From DATFES01 sp035457725 (lineage in GTDB: Bacteria > Pseudomonadota > Alphaproteobacteria > CACIAM-22H2), in the NCBI GenBank assembly GCA_035457725.1, contig DATIBC010000010.1:1-33006 (forward strand): a stretch of DNA of 33,006 bases, in the 5' to 3' direction. Shown here piece after piece: positions 1 through 8,632 of the stretch. The position numbers were made by a program, and so were the translations under genes. How positions within the stretch are numbered: position 1 is the stretch's first letter; every line of letters begins with the position of its first letter. Below the pieces are notes generated by a model. It was given only the letters and a program-made list of their open reading frames with translations. It was not told the origin of the DNA and ran no database searches.

Positions 1-1
1 C

Positions 2-829
2 GGCCAGCTCCATCGCGGCTGCGACCGCCTTTACGTCCCCAAGGTAAGCCACGTCACCGGCGACATCGACATCCACGACATCGCCGTCGATCGCGAAGGG
101 CGCGTCATCTTCGTCAACACGCTGTTCGGCTGCCTCGCCACGGTCAGCGACCGCCACAGCTTCGTGCCGCTCTACCGGCCGCCGTTCGTCTCCAAGCTGG
201 CCGCCGAGGACCGCTGCCACCTGAACGGCCTCGCCATGCGCGACGGAAGGCCGGCCTACGTCACCACCGTCTCGCAGGGCGACGTGCCCGACGGCTGGCG
301 CGATTTCCGGCGCGACGGCGGCACTTTGATCGACCTCGCCAAGAACGAGATCGTGCTCGACGGCCTGTCGATGCCGCATTCGCCGCGCTGGTATCGCGGC
401 CGGCTGTGGCTGCACAACTCGGGCACCGGCGAGTTCGGCTACGCCGATCTCAAGGCCGGGCGGTTCGTGCCGGTGTGCTTCGTGCCGGGATACCTGCGCG
501 GCCTCGATTTCAATGGCGAGTTCGCCGTCGTCGGCCTGTCGATGCCGCGCCGCGACAAGGCGTTCCATGGCCTGGCCCTGCAGGAACGCCTTGAGGCCAA
601 GAAGGCCTCGCCGCGCTGCGCCATCTACATCATCGATCTTCGCACCGGCGATTCCGTGCACTGGGTGCGCTTCGAGGGCGCGATCGAGGAGCTCTACGAC
701 GTCGCGGTGCTGCGCGGCTGCCGGCGGCCGATCGCCATCGGCTTCCAGAGCGACGAGATCCGCCGCGTCATCTCGGTCGGCGGCCAGGCCGGCGGCGGGA
801 TGGTCGAGCTGGCCGAGGCCAAGACGTGA
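2..829 (+). CDS. TIGR03032 family protein, 5' end outside window
   Basis: The frame is open from the window edge (first full codon at 2) to TGA at 827-829, giving 275 residues of a protein that begins upstream. An internal ATG at 164 is not the start, because strong family sequence precedes it (GDIDIHDIAVD, then VNTLFGCLATV). The content (HSFVPLYRPPF, DRCHLNGLAM, SGTGEFGYAD, FVPGYLRGLDF) matches the TIGR03032/DUF4915 family. This family is predicted to fold as a beta-propeller-like protein and its biochemical role is not established. The stop overlaps the GTG start of the next gene (GTGA), so the two are probably translationally coupled. Family members often sit beside TPR/GT41 glycosyltransferases, as here, so a role in the same glycan or secreted-glycoprotein process is likely but inferred. 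Family assignment is confident; function is unknown. Confidence 0.85.
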   Translation, partial: GQLHRGCDRLYVPKVSHVTGDIDIHDIAVDREGRVIFVNTLFGCLATVSDRHSFVPLYRPPFVSKLAAEDRCHLNGLAMRDGRPAYVTTVSQGDVPDGWRDFRRDGGTLIDLAKNEIVLDGLSMPHSPRWYRGRLWLHNSGTGEFGYADLKAGRFVPVCFVPGYLRGLDFNGEFAVVGLSMPRRDKAFHGLALQERLEAKKASPRCAIYIIDLRTGDSVHWVRFEGAIEELYDVAVLRGCRRPIAIGFQSDEIRRVISVGGQAGGGMVELAEAKT

Positions 830-3387
830 GCGCGCGTCCGCCCCTCGCCGGGGACGCACGACGCCAGCAGGCGGCGAGCGTTTTTCTGCGCGCCGCCGCC
901 ACGCACCGCAAGAGCGGCCAGACCGCACGCGCCATCGAGGCGTATCGCAAGGCGCTCAACGTCGATCCCGACAGCGTCGCGGCGATGCTCGACCTTGGCA
1001 ACCTGCTGTCGGTCCAGGGTGCCTGGGCCGAGGCGCAGCGCCTTTACCAGAGAGCGGTGCTGGCGAAGCCCGATGCGCCCGAGGCACATTACAACCTCGC
1101 CAACGCGCTGCGCCATGCCGGCGACGGACGCAACGCCATCGCGCATTACATGCGCGCGCTCGAGCTGCGGCCGGTCTATCCCTCGGCGCAGTTCAATCTC
1201 GGCCAGGAACTGTGGCGCGCCGGCGAGGTCGAGGACGCGCAGGCGGCCTATCGCCGCGTGATGTCGCTCGAGCCCAACCACCTCGGCGCCTGCCATATGC
1301 TGCTCAAGATCGCCATGGGCTCGGGCGATTTCGCCGGCGCCGAGGAGTTCGCGGCGCGCATTCCCGCCGCCGTCGCCGCTTATTCGCCGCAACGGCAGGA
1401 TTACGAGATCTTCGCGAATATCGCCTACGACCACATCTTCTATCCGCTGCCCGACGAGACCTATCGCCGCCTGACCGGCCGCATCGGCGAGATCCTTGCC
1501 GGGCGCTTCGCGCGGCTGCCGGGGCGTCCGACGGCGAAGGACCCCGAGCGGCGCCTCAAGATCGGCTATCTCTCGCCCAACTGGGGCGATCACCCGGTGG
1601 GGCATGTCTTCCGCTCGTTCTTCGCCCAGCACGATCGCGCGCAGGTCGAAGTGTTCGGCTACGCGACGCGCGACCGCGGCGGCGATCGCGGCGACTTCAA
1701 CGCCACGATCCGCGCCGGCTTCGATCACTATCGCGACCTCGGCGGCATGCCGGCGGTCGCCGCGGCGCATCGGATCGCCGAGGACGACATCGACATCCTG
1801 GTCGATCTCGACGGCTACATGGAGCTCGTCTCGCCGCAGATCCTGAGCCAGCGCCCGGCGCGCCTCCAGGCGTTCTGGGTCGGCCACGCCGGCGGGCTCG
1901 GCCTGCCGTGCGTCGACTACCTGCTCGCCGACGCGACGGTGATCCCGCAAGGCGCCGAGGGGCGTTACAGCGAGGCCATCGTCCGGCTGCCCGAGATCTA
2001 TCACCCGATGGATCGCGCGCCGATCGCCGCCGAGACTCCGAGCCGCGCCGCCGAGGGGCTGGGCGAGGATGCGATCGTGTTTTGCGCCTTCAACAATCCC
2101 GAGAAGATCGATCGTCGCGCGTTCGCCAGCTGGATGCGCATCCTCGCCGCGGTGCCCAACTCGCAGCTTTGGCTTTCCGACCGCCGCAAATACGCCGACC
2201 CGCGGCCGCGCCTGCGCGGGCTCGCCAAGGCGGCGGGCATCGCGCCCGAGCGGATCGTCTTCGCGCGCTATGCGCCCGACAAGGCGGCGCACCTGGCGCG
2301 CCATCGCCTCGCCGATCTGTTCCTCGACACCTTCACGCTCAATGCATCGTCGACGGCGCTCGATGCGCTGTGGGCTGGCGTGCCGGTGGTGACGTGGGCC
2401 GGCGATCGTTTCGCCACGCGCATCGCGGCGTCGTTCCTCAACGCGGCCGGGCTCGCCGACCTGATCACCTCATCGCTCGACGAATACGAGGCGAAGGCGA
2501 TCGCGCTGGCCCGCGATCCCGCCGCCGTGCAGGCGTTGAAGGCGCGGCTCGTTGTGGCGCGCGAGGTCGCGCCCCTGTTCGATACCGCGCGCCTGGCGCG
2601 TCATGTCGAGGACGCCTATCGCACGATGTGGCGCCGCTATGTCGCGAGCGAGCCGGTCGCGGCGTTCAATGTGCCGGCGCGCGAGCGCCCAGCGGCTTCT
2701 CTCGCAGCGGTGCCGCTCGAAGCAGCGCCCTCGCCGTCTACTCCGGCGCCCGCCGCGCCGGTCAAGGCGGCGCCAACGCCCCCGCCTGCGGCGCCACCCG
2801 GCGCAGCGAGCCCGGCGTGGAAACCGGGCACGCCGCTCGCCATCGCCACGCCGCGCTATGTGCTTCGTTCGCTCCGAGCCTCCGATGTCGACGAGACGTT
2901 CGTCGGCTGGGCGGCCGATCCCGAGGTGATGGTGACGCTCAACCTGCCGCCCCGCCAGATCACCCGCGAGGATCTGGTGAAATACGTCGAGCGCTTCGAC
3001 AACCGCGCCCGCTTCGGGCTCGGCGTTTTCGACAAGGATAGCAAGAAGCTCATCGGCTTCTATGCCGTCTATTGCGATATGCGCAACGGGCTGGCGCAGA
3101 CCAATGTCTGCATCGGCGATCGCGACTATTGGGGCAAGAAGGTGGTGCTGGAGACGCGCGGCGCGCTGATCGATTTCCTGTTCGGCGTGCTCAAGGTGAA
3201 CAAGATCTGGGGCACGCCGCTGGCGCGCAATTTTCCCTCGCTGTTCAACTACAAGGCCCAGGGCTTCACCTGCGAGGGCGTGCTTCGCCAGCACCGGCGC
3301 AGCTTCAGCGGCGGCTGGCTCGACCAGTACATGTTCGGCCTCCTGCGCAGCGAGTGGCTGGCGCGCAAGCAGGGCGGCGGCCAATGA
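826..3387 (+). CDS. TPR - GT41 (O-GlcNAc transferase/SPINDLY-like) - GNAT fusion
   Basis: This is an 853-aa, three-part protein. Residues about 18-180 are tetratricopeptide repeats. Residues about 240-605 are a GT41 catalytic region with LSPNWGDHPVGH (H256 aligns with OGT His498), DILVDLDGY, FNNPEKID (K427 aligns with OGT Lys842), LFLDTFTLNASST and WAGVPVVTWAGDR. Residues about 620-668 are a Pro/Ala-rich linker. Residues about 675-848 are a RimJ/RimL-type GNAT acyltransferase (YVLRSLRASD, IGDRDYWGKKV, VNKIWGTPLARN, YKAQGF). GT41 enzymes transfer sugar from a nucleotide sugar to Ser/Thr of proteins; GNAT enzymes transfer an acyl group to an amine. The fusion suggests one protein that glycosylates a target and acylates an amino sugar or its precursor. 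The GTG start overlaps the previous stop and the stop overlaps the ACP start (ATGA). Domain calls are strong; donor, acceptor and acyl group are unknown. Confidence 0.9.
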   Translation: MSARPPLAGDARRQQAASVFLRAAATHRKSGQTARAIEAYRKALNVDPDSVAAMLDLGNLLSVQGAWAEAQRLYQRAVLAKPDAPEAHYNLANALRHAGDGRNAIAHYMRALELRPVYPSAQFNLGQELWRAGEVEDAQAAYRRVMSLEPNHLGACHMLLKIAMGSGDFAGAEEFAARIPAAVAAYSPQRQDYEIFANIAYDHIFYPLPDETYRRLTGRIGEILAGRFARLPGRPTAKDPERRLKIGYLSPNWGDHPVGHVFRSFFAQHDRAQVEVFGYATRDRGGDRGDFNATIRAGFDHYRDLGGMPAVAAAHRIAEDDIDILVDLDGYMELVSPQILSQRPARLQAFWVGHAGGLGLPCVDYLLADATVIPQGAEGRYSEAIVRLPEIYHPMDRAPIAAETPSRAAEGLGEDAIVFCAFNNPEKIDRRAFASWMRILAAVPNSQLWLSDRRKYADPRPRLRGLAKAAGIAPERIVFARYAPDKAAHLARHRLADLFLDTFTLNASSTALDALWAGVPVVTWAGDRFATRIAASFLNAAGLADLITSSLDEYEAKAIALARDPAAVQALKARLVVAREVAPLFDTARLARHVEDAYRTMWRRYVASEPVAAFNVPARERPAASLAAVPLEAAPSPSTPAPAAPVKAAPTPPPAAPPGAASPAWKPGTPLAIATPRYVLRSLRASDVDETFVGWAADPEVMVTLNLPPRQITREDLVKYVERFDNRARFGLGVFDKDSKKLIGFYAVYCDMRNGLAQTNVCIGDRDYWGKKVVLETRGALIDFLFGVLKVNKIWGTPLARNFPSLFNYKAQGFTCEGVLRQHRRSFSGGWLDQYMFGLLRSEWLARKQGGGQ

Positions 3388-3626
3388 GCGACAACCTCGT
3401 CCGGGCGCGCGAGCTTCTGGCGCAGGCACTGGAGACCGACGTAGCGGCGATCGGTGCCGATGCGGCGATCGGCGTCGTCGAGACGTGGGACAGCCTCGCC
3501 CACATGCGCCTCGTCAACGCCATCGAGGAGAATCTCGGCCGCGAGCTGTCGCCCGACGCGATCGTCTCGATCGCCAGCGTCAAGGACGTCGCGGCGATTC
3601 TCGAGCGCGGCGCCGACGCCGCCTGA
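3384..3626 (+). CDS. stand-alone acyl carrier protein
   Basis: An 80-aa acidic helical protein whose ATG overlaps the TGA of the GT41-GNAT gene (ATGA), giving tight translational coupling. It has the carrier-protein signature WDSLAHMRLVNAIEENLG. Ser37 in DSL is the expected 4'-phosphopantetheine attachment site, and the C-terminal helix SIASVKDVAAIL is typical of ACP or PCP domains. The length matches type II acyl carrier proteins. It is not beside fab genes, so it is probably a specialised carrier and not the fatty-acid-synthesis AcpP. The nearby AMP ligase (5847-7331) could load it and the GNAT domain upstream could draw acyl groups from it. That route is inferred from gene order only. Confidence 0.9.
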   Translation: MSDNLVRARELLAQALETDVAAIGADAAIGVVETWDSLAHMRLVNAIEENLGRELSPDAIVSIASVKDVAAILERGADAA

Positions 3627-3644
3627 ACGGCGCCCCGCCCGCCC

Positions 3645-4529
3645 ATGGCCCGGGTTCTTGCCGCCATTCCGCATTTCTACCGCCACAGCCCCGAGGGCGG
3701 GCACGGCTCGCAGCGCCGTGATCCGACTTCGCGCGTGCGCGCGCTTGGCGGCTGCATCGCCCTGTTGCGCGCCAACCTTGGCGTGGGCCAGGTCGGCATC
3801 GACATCGCGGCGCGGGCCGCGCGGCCGGCGAACCAAGAATTGGCGCACCAGCTCGACATCGTCATCTGCACCACCGGCGATGACCACCTGCTCGAGCGGC
3901 TGGCGCTACCCCGCGACAACTATGTGCATCGGGCGAGCCGCGCCGCGCCGCTTCTGCTCGGCTACGAATGCCACGCGGCGCTTCGCGATGGGCTTGGCCG
4001 CTACGACTATTTCGCTTTCTTCGAGGACGATCTGCTGATCCACGACCCGCTGTTCCTTGCCAAGTGCGCGTGGTTTTCGGCCCAAGCCGGCGGCGACGCC
4101 GTGCTGCAGCCCAATCGCTTCGAGATCGCGGCTGGCCGCGATCCGGCAAAGGCCTACATCGACGGCGACATCCGCGCGCGGGCGACCGCCCCCTTCCAGG
4201 ACATCGCCGACCGGCCGGAGGTCCGGCTCGAGGCGCTGGGCGTGACGGCGACGTTCCGCCGGCCGCTCAATCCTCACTCGGGGTGTTTCCTTTTGTCGGC
4301 CGAGCAGATGGCGCATTGGGCGCGGCAACCCTATTTCCTCGATCGCGCCGACAGCTTCATCGGGCCGCTGGAGAGCGCCGCCACGCTCGGGCTCATGCGC
4401 GCGTTTCGCGTCTACAAGCCGGCGTTCGCCAACGCCGGCTTTCTCGAGATCCAGCATGCCGGCCAGGGGTTCATCGGCCTGATCGGCACGACCGTTCGCC
4501 GCGCCGACGAGGCGCCGGCGCCCGCCTAG
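3645..4529 (+). CDS. putative GT-A-like glycosyltransferase
   Basis: A 294-aa soluble protein starting 18 bases after the ACP stop, so it is probably the last gene of the plus-strand operon. The N-terminus (ARVLAAIPHFY) looks like the start of a Rossmann-type glycosyltransferase. The segment YDYFAFFEDDLLIHDPLFLAK, about residues 119-139, resembles the DXD metal and nucleotide-sugar site of GT-A enzymes. A later HSGCFLLSAEQM segment is consistent with an acceptor region. No signal peptide or membrane segment is seen. I do not recognise a named family with certainty, so the call rests on the EDD motif and the neighbours. Its TAG stop shares the palindromic tetramer CTAG with the stop of the convergent GT4 gene. 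Confidence 0.6.
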   Translation: MARVLAAIPHFYRHSPEGGHGSQRRDPTSRVRALGGCIALLRANLGVGQVGIDIAARAARPANQELAHQLDIVICTTGDDHLLERLALPRDNYVHRASRAAPLLLGYECHAALRDGLGRYDYFAFFEDDLLIHDPLFLAKCAWFSAQAGGDAVLQPNRFEIAAGRDPAKAYIDGDIRARATAPFQDIADRPEVRLEALGVTATFRRPLNPHSGCFLLSAEQMAHWARQPYFLDRADSFIGPLESAATLGLMRAFRVYKPAFANAGFLEIQHAGQGFIGLIGTTVRRADEAPAPA

Positions 4530-5779
4530 TCGCCGGTCGCGCGCCGCGCCTTCGGCTGGCCCGCGCGTTGTCCGCGGGCCAGGCTCTCGATCAGTCGCAC
4601 CTGCTGCTGCAGGCAGCTCTTGAGCTCGTAGCGCTCGACGACCGTCTGGCGCGCGCGCCGCCGCAGCGCCGCCATGCGGTCCTTGTGGTCGAGCACCTCG
4701 TCGATGCGGTCGGCGATCTGCTCGGGCGAGAAGAAATCGACCAGCAGGCCGTTCTTGCCGTCCTCGATCATCTCGGTGACCGGCGTGGTGTTCGAGCCGA
4801 TGATCAGGCAGCCGGCCGACATTGCCTCGAGCATCGACCACGACAGCACGAACGGATACGTCAGATAGACGTGCGCCGCCGAGATCTGCAGCAGCCGCAG
4901 GAATCCGTTGTACGGCACGCGGCCGAGGAAATGAACGCGCGCCGGATCGATCGTCACTTCGTCGAGCATAATCTGGCGATACGTCTTCCCGCCGGGCGCG
5001 GGGGCGCCGTAGCTCACGCCGTCGCCGCCGACGATAATGTAGTGGCAATTCGGCCGCCGGCGCGCCGACAGCGCGATCGCCCGCATGAAGGTCGGAAAAC
5101 CGCGATAGGGCTCGAGATTGCGCGCCACGTAGGTGACGACCTCGTCGCCGGCGGCGATCTTGTGCCCGTTGCGCAGGGTCGCGGTGGCGCCGGGCGACGG
5201 CGCGGCGACGGCGGTGTCGACGCCGTCATGGATGACGTGGATGCGGTCGAGCAGGATCGACGGGAATTGCGATCGCTGCCAGCGCGTCGGACTGATGCCG
5301 GCGTCGGCCGCCTCGAGGCTCAAGAGTTGGACGCCGTTTTTCGTGCGCACCCGGCAAATGTCGTCGATCGTCACCTTGCGCGAGGGATCGAAGCCGACGT
5401 CCGAGCCGCGCGCGCGATAGTAGAACTCGCAGTAGCCCAGGAGCGGTGTGGTGGGGAAGACGTCCTTGAGGTAGAGCGCCTCGCCCCATCCCGGATGCGC
5501 GCAGATCACGTCGGGGACGAAGCCGCTGCGCCTGAGCTGGTAGGCGATGCGTACCACCGCCTGGCCGTGCAACACCCCCTCCTCGAAGTTGCGCAGATAG
5601 AAGTGCGTCTCGGGCGAGGGGTTGCGCTTGAGCGTGTAGACCGCCTGGCGGACCTTGGGCAGGGCCGGCTTGTCCGGCTGGGTGATGAACACCACCTCGT
5701 TGCCCGGCCGGGCAGCCAGGAACGGCGCAAGATGCTTGTATTGTCCAGGACAGTTTTGATGGACGAACAGGATACGCAT
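4526..5779 (-). CDS. family 4 glycosyltransferase (GT-B)
   Basis: A 417-aa protein if started at ATG 5779 (MRILFVHQNCPGQYKHL). An upstream in-frame ATG at 5836 would add 19 hydrophobic residues that do not fit the family N-terminus, whereas RILFVHQN is the normal first beta strand; AAGG lies 8 bases before the chosen ATG. GT-B features are clear: DVICAHPGWGEALYLKDVFP in the N-terminal domain, then VTYVARNLEPYRGFPTFM, VHFLGRVPY and the nucleotide-sugar-binding region SWSMLEAMSAGCLIIGSNT followed by PVTEMIEDGKNG in the C-terminal domain. It transfers a sugar from a nucleotide sugar, probably during glycan assembly in the cytoplasm. It is convergent with the GT-A-like gene, overlapping by 4 bases at the stops, and divergent from the AMP ligase. 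Sugar and acceptor are unknown. Confidence 0.88.
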   Translation of the reverse strand: MRILFVHQNCPGQYKHLAPFLAARPGNEVVFITQPDKPALPKVRQAVYTLKRNPSPETHFYLRNFEEGVLHGQAVVRIAYQLRRSGFVPDVICAHPGWGEALYLKDVFPTTPLLGYCEFYYRARGSDVGFDPSRKVTIDDICRVRTKNGVQLLSLEAADAGISPTRWQRSQFPSILLDRIHVIHDGVDTAVAAPSPGATATLRNGHKIAAGDEVVTYVARNLEPYRGFPTFMRAIALSARRRPNCHYIIVGGDGVSYGAPAPGGKTYRQIMLDEVTIDPARVHFLGRVPYNGFLRLLQISAAHVYLTYPFVLSWSMLEAMSAGCLIIGSNTTPVTEMIEDGKNGLLVDFFSPEQIADRIDEVLDHKDRMAALRRRARQTVVERYELKSCLQQQVRLIESLARGQRAGQPKARRATGD

Positions 5780-5846
5780 GTCGGCCTTATTCAATGCAAT
5801 TATGATCACGTTAGCGATGAATACGGAAACTGCCAAAGACTAAGCG
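5780..5846. promoter_or_regulatory. AT-rich divergent promoter region
   Basis: This 67-base gap separates the GT4 gene (minus) from the AMP-ligase gene (plus) and is clearly richer in A and T than the coding DNA around it. On the plus strand TATGAT (5801-5806) resembles a -10 element. On the minus strand CATAAT (complement of 5798-5803) does too. No convincing -35 was found at the right spacing for either, so only the region is supported, not exact promoters. Confidence 0.3.
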
Positions 5847-7331
5847 ATGTCCATCGGCGCCCTGCCCGTTTTGCCGCCGCTCGGCCGCGGCCCGCCTGCG
5901 GCATGCGGCGTTGTCCACCTGCCGAGCGGCGGACGCTGGGACGGAGGCACGCTTCAGCGCGAGATCGCCCGCCGCGCGGCGCTGCTCGTCGCAATGGGAA
6001 TCAGACCGGGCGCGCGGGTGGCGATCGCTCACGGCGGCACGCCCCACTTTTTCGCCGATTTGTTTGCCGTCTGGCGGCTCGGCGCCTGCGCCATGCCGCT
6101 CAACCCCGAGCTAACCACGCCCGAAATGCGCGTGATCGAGGAGTTCGCCGCACCGGCGGCTTTCCTCGCCGACGACGGCGCGGCGCCGCTCGCCACGCTT
6201 CAAGCTCCAGTCCGCTGCTTGCGCGAAAGTTCCAGCGATCGCGCCAACGACGATGCCATCGCCGCCGCCGACCCGCCGGCCGATGCTCCGGCGCTCATCT
6301 TGTTCACCTCGGGCACCACCGGCAGCCCCAAGGGCGTCATGCTCAGCTTCGCGGCGCTCGACGCGCGCATTGCCCTCAACCTGCAGCACATCGGCGTCTC
6401 GGCGCTCAAGCGCACTATTTGTCCGCTGGCGACGCATTTCGGGCACGGCCTGATCGGCAACTGCCTGACCCCGCTGTATGCCGGAGGCGAACTGTTCCTG
6501 CTCCCGCAGCCCTCGCTCCAGGCGATCGGCCGGCTTGGCGCGACCATCGACGAATTCGCCATCTCCTTCCTCAGTTCGGTGCCGTCGCTGTGGAAGATCG
6601 CCCTCAAGGCGAGCGCGCCGCCCGCCGGCGGGTCGTTGCGTCGGGTCCACATCGGCTCGGCGCCTTTGTCCGCAACGTTGTGGCGCAACGTCGCGCGATG
6701 GGGCAGCGGGGCCGAGGTGGTGAACATGTACGGCATCACCGAAACGGCGAACTGGATCGCCGGCGCGTCGACGCGCGAGGTCGAGCCGGCCGACGGGCTG
6801 GTCGGACGCATGTGGGGCGGTCACGCGCGGGCGCTGTCGGCCGACCTAGAAGAAGTGCCGGACCACGGCGAAATATCCGTGCAAACGCCCTCGCTGATGT
6901 CGGGATACTTCCAGCGCCCCGATCTCACTCGGGCCGTCGTCCGCCAAGGTTGGTTTCGCACCGGCGACATCGGCCGCATCGATGCGCAGGGCATGATCCG
7001 TCTCACTGGGCGCGCGAAACTCGAAATCAATCGCGCTGGCGCCAAGATCCATCCCGAGGAGGTCGAGTTGGCGCTCGAGAGCCTGGAGGCGGTCGGCGAG
7101 GCTTGCGTTTTTGCGCTACCGGACGAAATCAGCGGCGAGATCGTCGCCGCGGCGGTGCGGCTGCTGCCGGGTGCGCACGAAGACGGCGCCGCTTTGCGGG
7201 CCCGGCTGGCGGTGCGGATGCGCCGCGAATGCATTCCCGAGCGCTGGTTCTTCGTCGACGAAATTCCGCGCAACGATCGCGGCAAGGTCGACCGGCAGGC
7301 GATCCTTGCCCGCTTCTCGCCGCCGGAATGA
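5847..7331 (+). CDS. acyl-CoA synthetase / acyl-ACP ligase-like AMP-binding enzyme
   Basis: A 494-aa member of the ANL (acyl-CoA synthetase, NRPS adenylation, luciferase) superfamily. Motifs in order are the P-loop FTSGTTGSPKG (153-163), NMYGITET (293-300), WFRTGDIG (369-376), the hinge region LTGRAKLEINRAG (386-398) and the C-terminal PRNDRGK with catalytic Lys480. These enzymes adenylate a carboxylic acid with ATP and pass it to CoA or to a carrier-protein thiol. At 494 residues it is slightly short, and it has no fused carrier domain. The free ACP 2.2 kb upstream on the same strand is a plausible acceptor. The GT4 gene intervenes on the other strand, so this gene has its own promoter. Substrate cannot be read from sequence; acyl-CoA formation is the alternative. 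Confidence 0.88.
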   Translation: MSIGALPVLPPLGRGPPAACGVVHLPSGGRWDGGTLQREIARRAALLVAMGIRPGARVAIAHGGTPHFFADLFAVWRLGACAMPLNPELTTPEMRVIEEFAAPAAFLADDGAAPLATLQAPVRCLRESSSDRANDDAIAAADPPADAPALILFTSGTTGSPKGVMLSFAALDARIALNLQHIGVSALKRTICPLATHFGHGLIGNCLTPLYAGGELFLLPQPSLQAIGRLGATIDEFAISFLSSVPSLWKIALKASAPPAGGSLRRVHIGSAPLSATLWRNVARWGSGAEVVNMYGITETANWIAGASTREVEPADGLVGRMWGGHARALSADLEEVPDHGEISVQTPSLMSGYFQRPDLTRAVVRQGWFRTGDIGRIDAQGMIRLTGRAKLEINRAGAKIHPEEVELALESLEAVGEACVFALPDEISGEIVAAAVRLLPGAHEDGAALRARLAVRMRRECIPERWFFVDEIPRNDRGKVDRQAILARFSPPE

Positions 7332-7375
7332 ATGCGCGAACAGCCGAGCTGGCGATCTGCGACCGACGCAGCGCG

Positions 7376-8563
7376 TCAGTGAAGCACGGCGCCTTGCGTT
7401 GCGATCTCGGCGCAGGCGTCGGCGATATGCGCGATGTTGTCGGGCTGCTCGCGCGCCGCGAGTTCGAGCGCGAAGGCGCGTGCGCGTTCGGCGAAATGCC
7501 CGCCGTCGCTCAGCCGCGACACCGCCTCGCTTACCTGCGCCTCGGTAATGCCGCCGCGAAGCACGATCGCGACGCCCAGCTCCTCGAGCGCTGCCGCGGT
7601 GAGCTGCTGCTCCAAATGGCGCGGCATGATGATCTGCGGCCGCCCGAGCGCCAACGCGGTTTCGGTCGTGCCGATGCCGCCGTGGTGAACGATCATTGGC
7701 GTCTCGCGCAACGCATCGGCGAGCGGCACCGGCGTCTCGTGCACGACATGGCCGCGCTCGCCGAGGTAGTGTTTTAGACCGCGCGGCGCGCGACGGATGT
7801 AGAAGCGTCCCGGTCCGGGCGCCGACGCCAGGCCGGCTACCGCGGTGCGGATGAAACGCGCATCGACGCCGAGATACGCGAAAAAGCCGCGCCCCGCGGT
7901 CGGCGCCACCGGCGGCGGCAGCGGCTGGAACGCTCCGAGCGCCGGTTTGGTTCGATAGGCGCGGTAGGGATCGATCTCCGGCAGCGTGCAGACGAACCGG
8001 CCGCGCGCCGCGAAAATCTGCGGCAGGGCGTCCAGCATCGGCCTGCGGCGACGCTTCTGCACCACGCGGATCACCTCAAGCAGGCGCGCTTCGGCCGCCA
8101 CCGGGTTCGATGTCGGCCGCAGTATGGGAAATCTCGGTAAATCGTCGGGCGGTGCCGTGAATCCGTCGCCGATGATCACCAGCGGGTGGGCGCCATGCGC
8201 GGCGAGGCAAAGCGTCGGGCTGTAATCGGCGACGATGGCCGCAGGACGCACGGCATCGATCAGGCGATCCCACGCCTGCACCATCGGCATCAAATCGGTG
8301 GGGTCCAGAAACCCATTCATCGCGATGATGTCGGCGATCGAGGCGGCATGAAACGGCTTCCTGGATTCCGATCGCGATTCCCAGCGCGGCGCCTGCAGCA
8401 CCGGAAAATTTTCCGCTCGATAGACCGGCCACGGCTCGACCAGATTGCGGAGCGCCAGGAACGGCCGATGGCCGCGCGCATGCAACGCGCGCGCAATCGC
8501 CATAAGACGCGTGACGTGTCCGAGACCCGCGCCGAGCTCCCAACCGAGAAGGATCCGTGCCAT
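7376..8563 (-). CDS. GT1/MurG-like glycosyltransferase
   Basis: A 395-aa GT-B protein. The N-terminus has MARILLGWELGAGLGHVTRL with the glycine-rich GAGLGHVTR acceptor-side motif (11-19). The C-terminal half has IVHHGGIGTTETALALGRP (291-309, core HHGGIGTT 293-300) followed by IIMPRHLEQQLTAAALEELG. This is the nucleotide-diphospho-sugar-binding signature shared by UDP-glycosyltransferases and MurG-like enzymes. No transmembrane segment is obvious, so it is probably cytoplasmic or peripheral on the inner membrane. It lies downstream of the secreted peptidase on the same strand (69-base gap) and faces the AMP ligase. Membership in the glycan locus is inferred from proximity. Acceptor and donor are unknown. 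Confidence 0.85.
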   Translation of the reverse strand: MARILLGWELGAGLGHVTRLMAIARALHARGHRPFLALRNLVEPWPVYRAENFPVLQAPRWESRSESRKPFHAASIADIIAMNGFLDPTDLMPMVQAWDRLIDAVRPAAIVADYSPTLCLAAHGAHPLVIIGDGFTAPPDDLPRFPILRPTSNPVAAEARLLEVIRVVQKRRRRPMLDALPQIFAARGRFVCTLPEIDPYRAYRTKPALGAFQPLPPPVAPTAGRGFFAYLGVDARFIRTAVAGLASAPGPGRFYIRRAPRGLKHYLGERGHVVHETPVPLADALRETPMIVHHGGIGTTETALALGRPQIIMPRHLEQQLTAAALEELGVAIVLRGGITEAQVSEAVSRLSDGGHFAERARAFALELAAREQPDNIAHIADACAEIATQGAVLH

Positions 8564-8632
8564 TTGCGCCGCCGAAAGCGAGAATCGAATGGACTGTCAG
8601 GCCGTCGACGCTTCGCGCGACGACGCGGCCGG

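Noticed and set aside
694..2304. 536-aa minus-strand open frame
   Set aside because: Antisense of the GT41 gene; long antisense frames are expected in high-GC DNA and this one has no recognisable domain.
513..3041. 842-aa plus-strand open frame
   Set aside because: Arg/Ala/Ser-rich shadow overlapping the TIGR03032 and GT41-GNAT genes in another frame; no family motif.
3968..7777. 1269-aa plus-strand open frame
   Set aside because: Runs across the GT-A gene, antisense to GT4, and through the AMP ligase in the wrong frame; low-complexity Arg/Ala translation.
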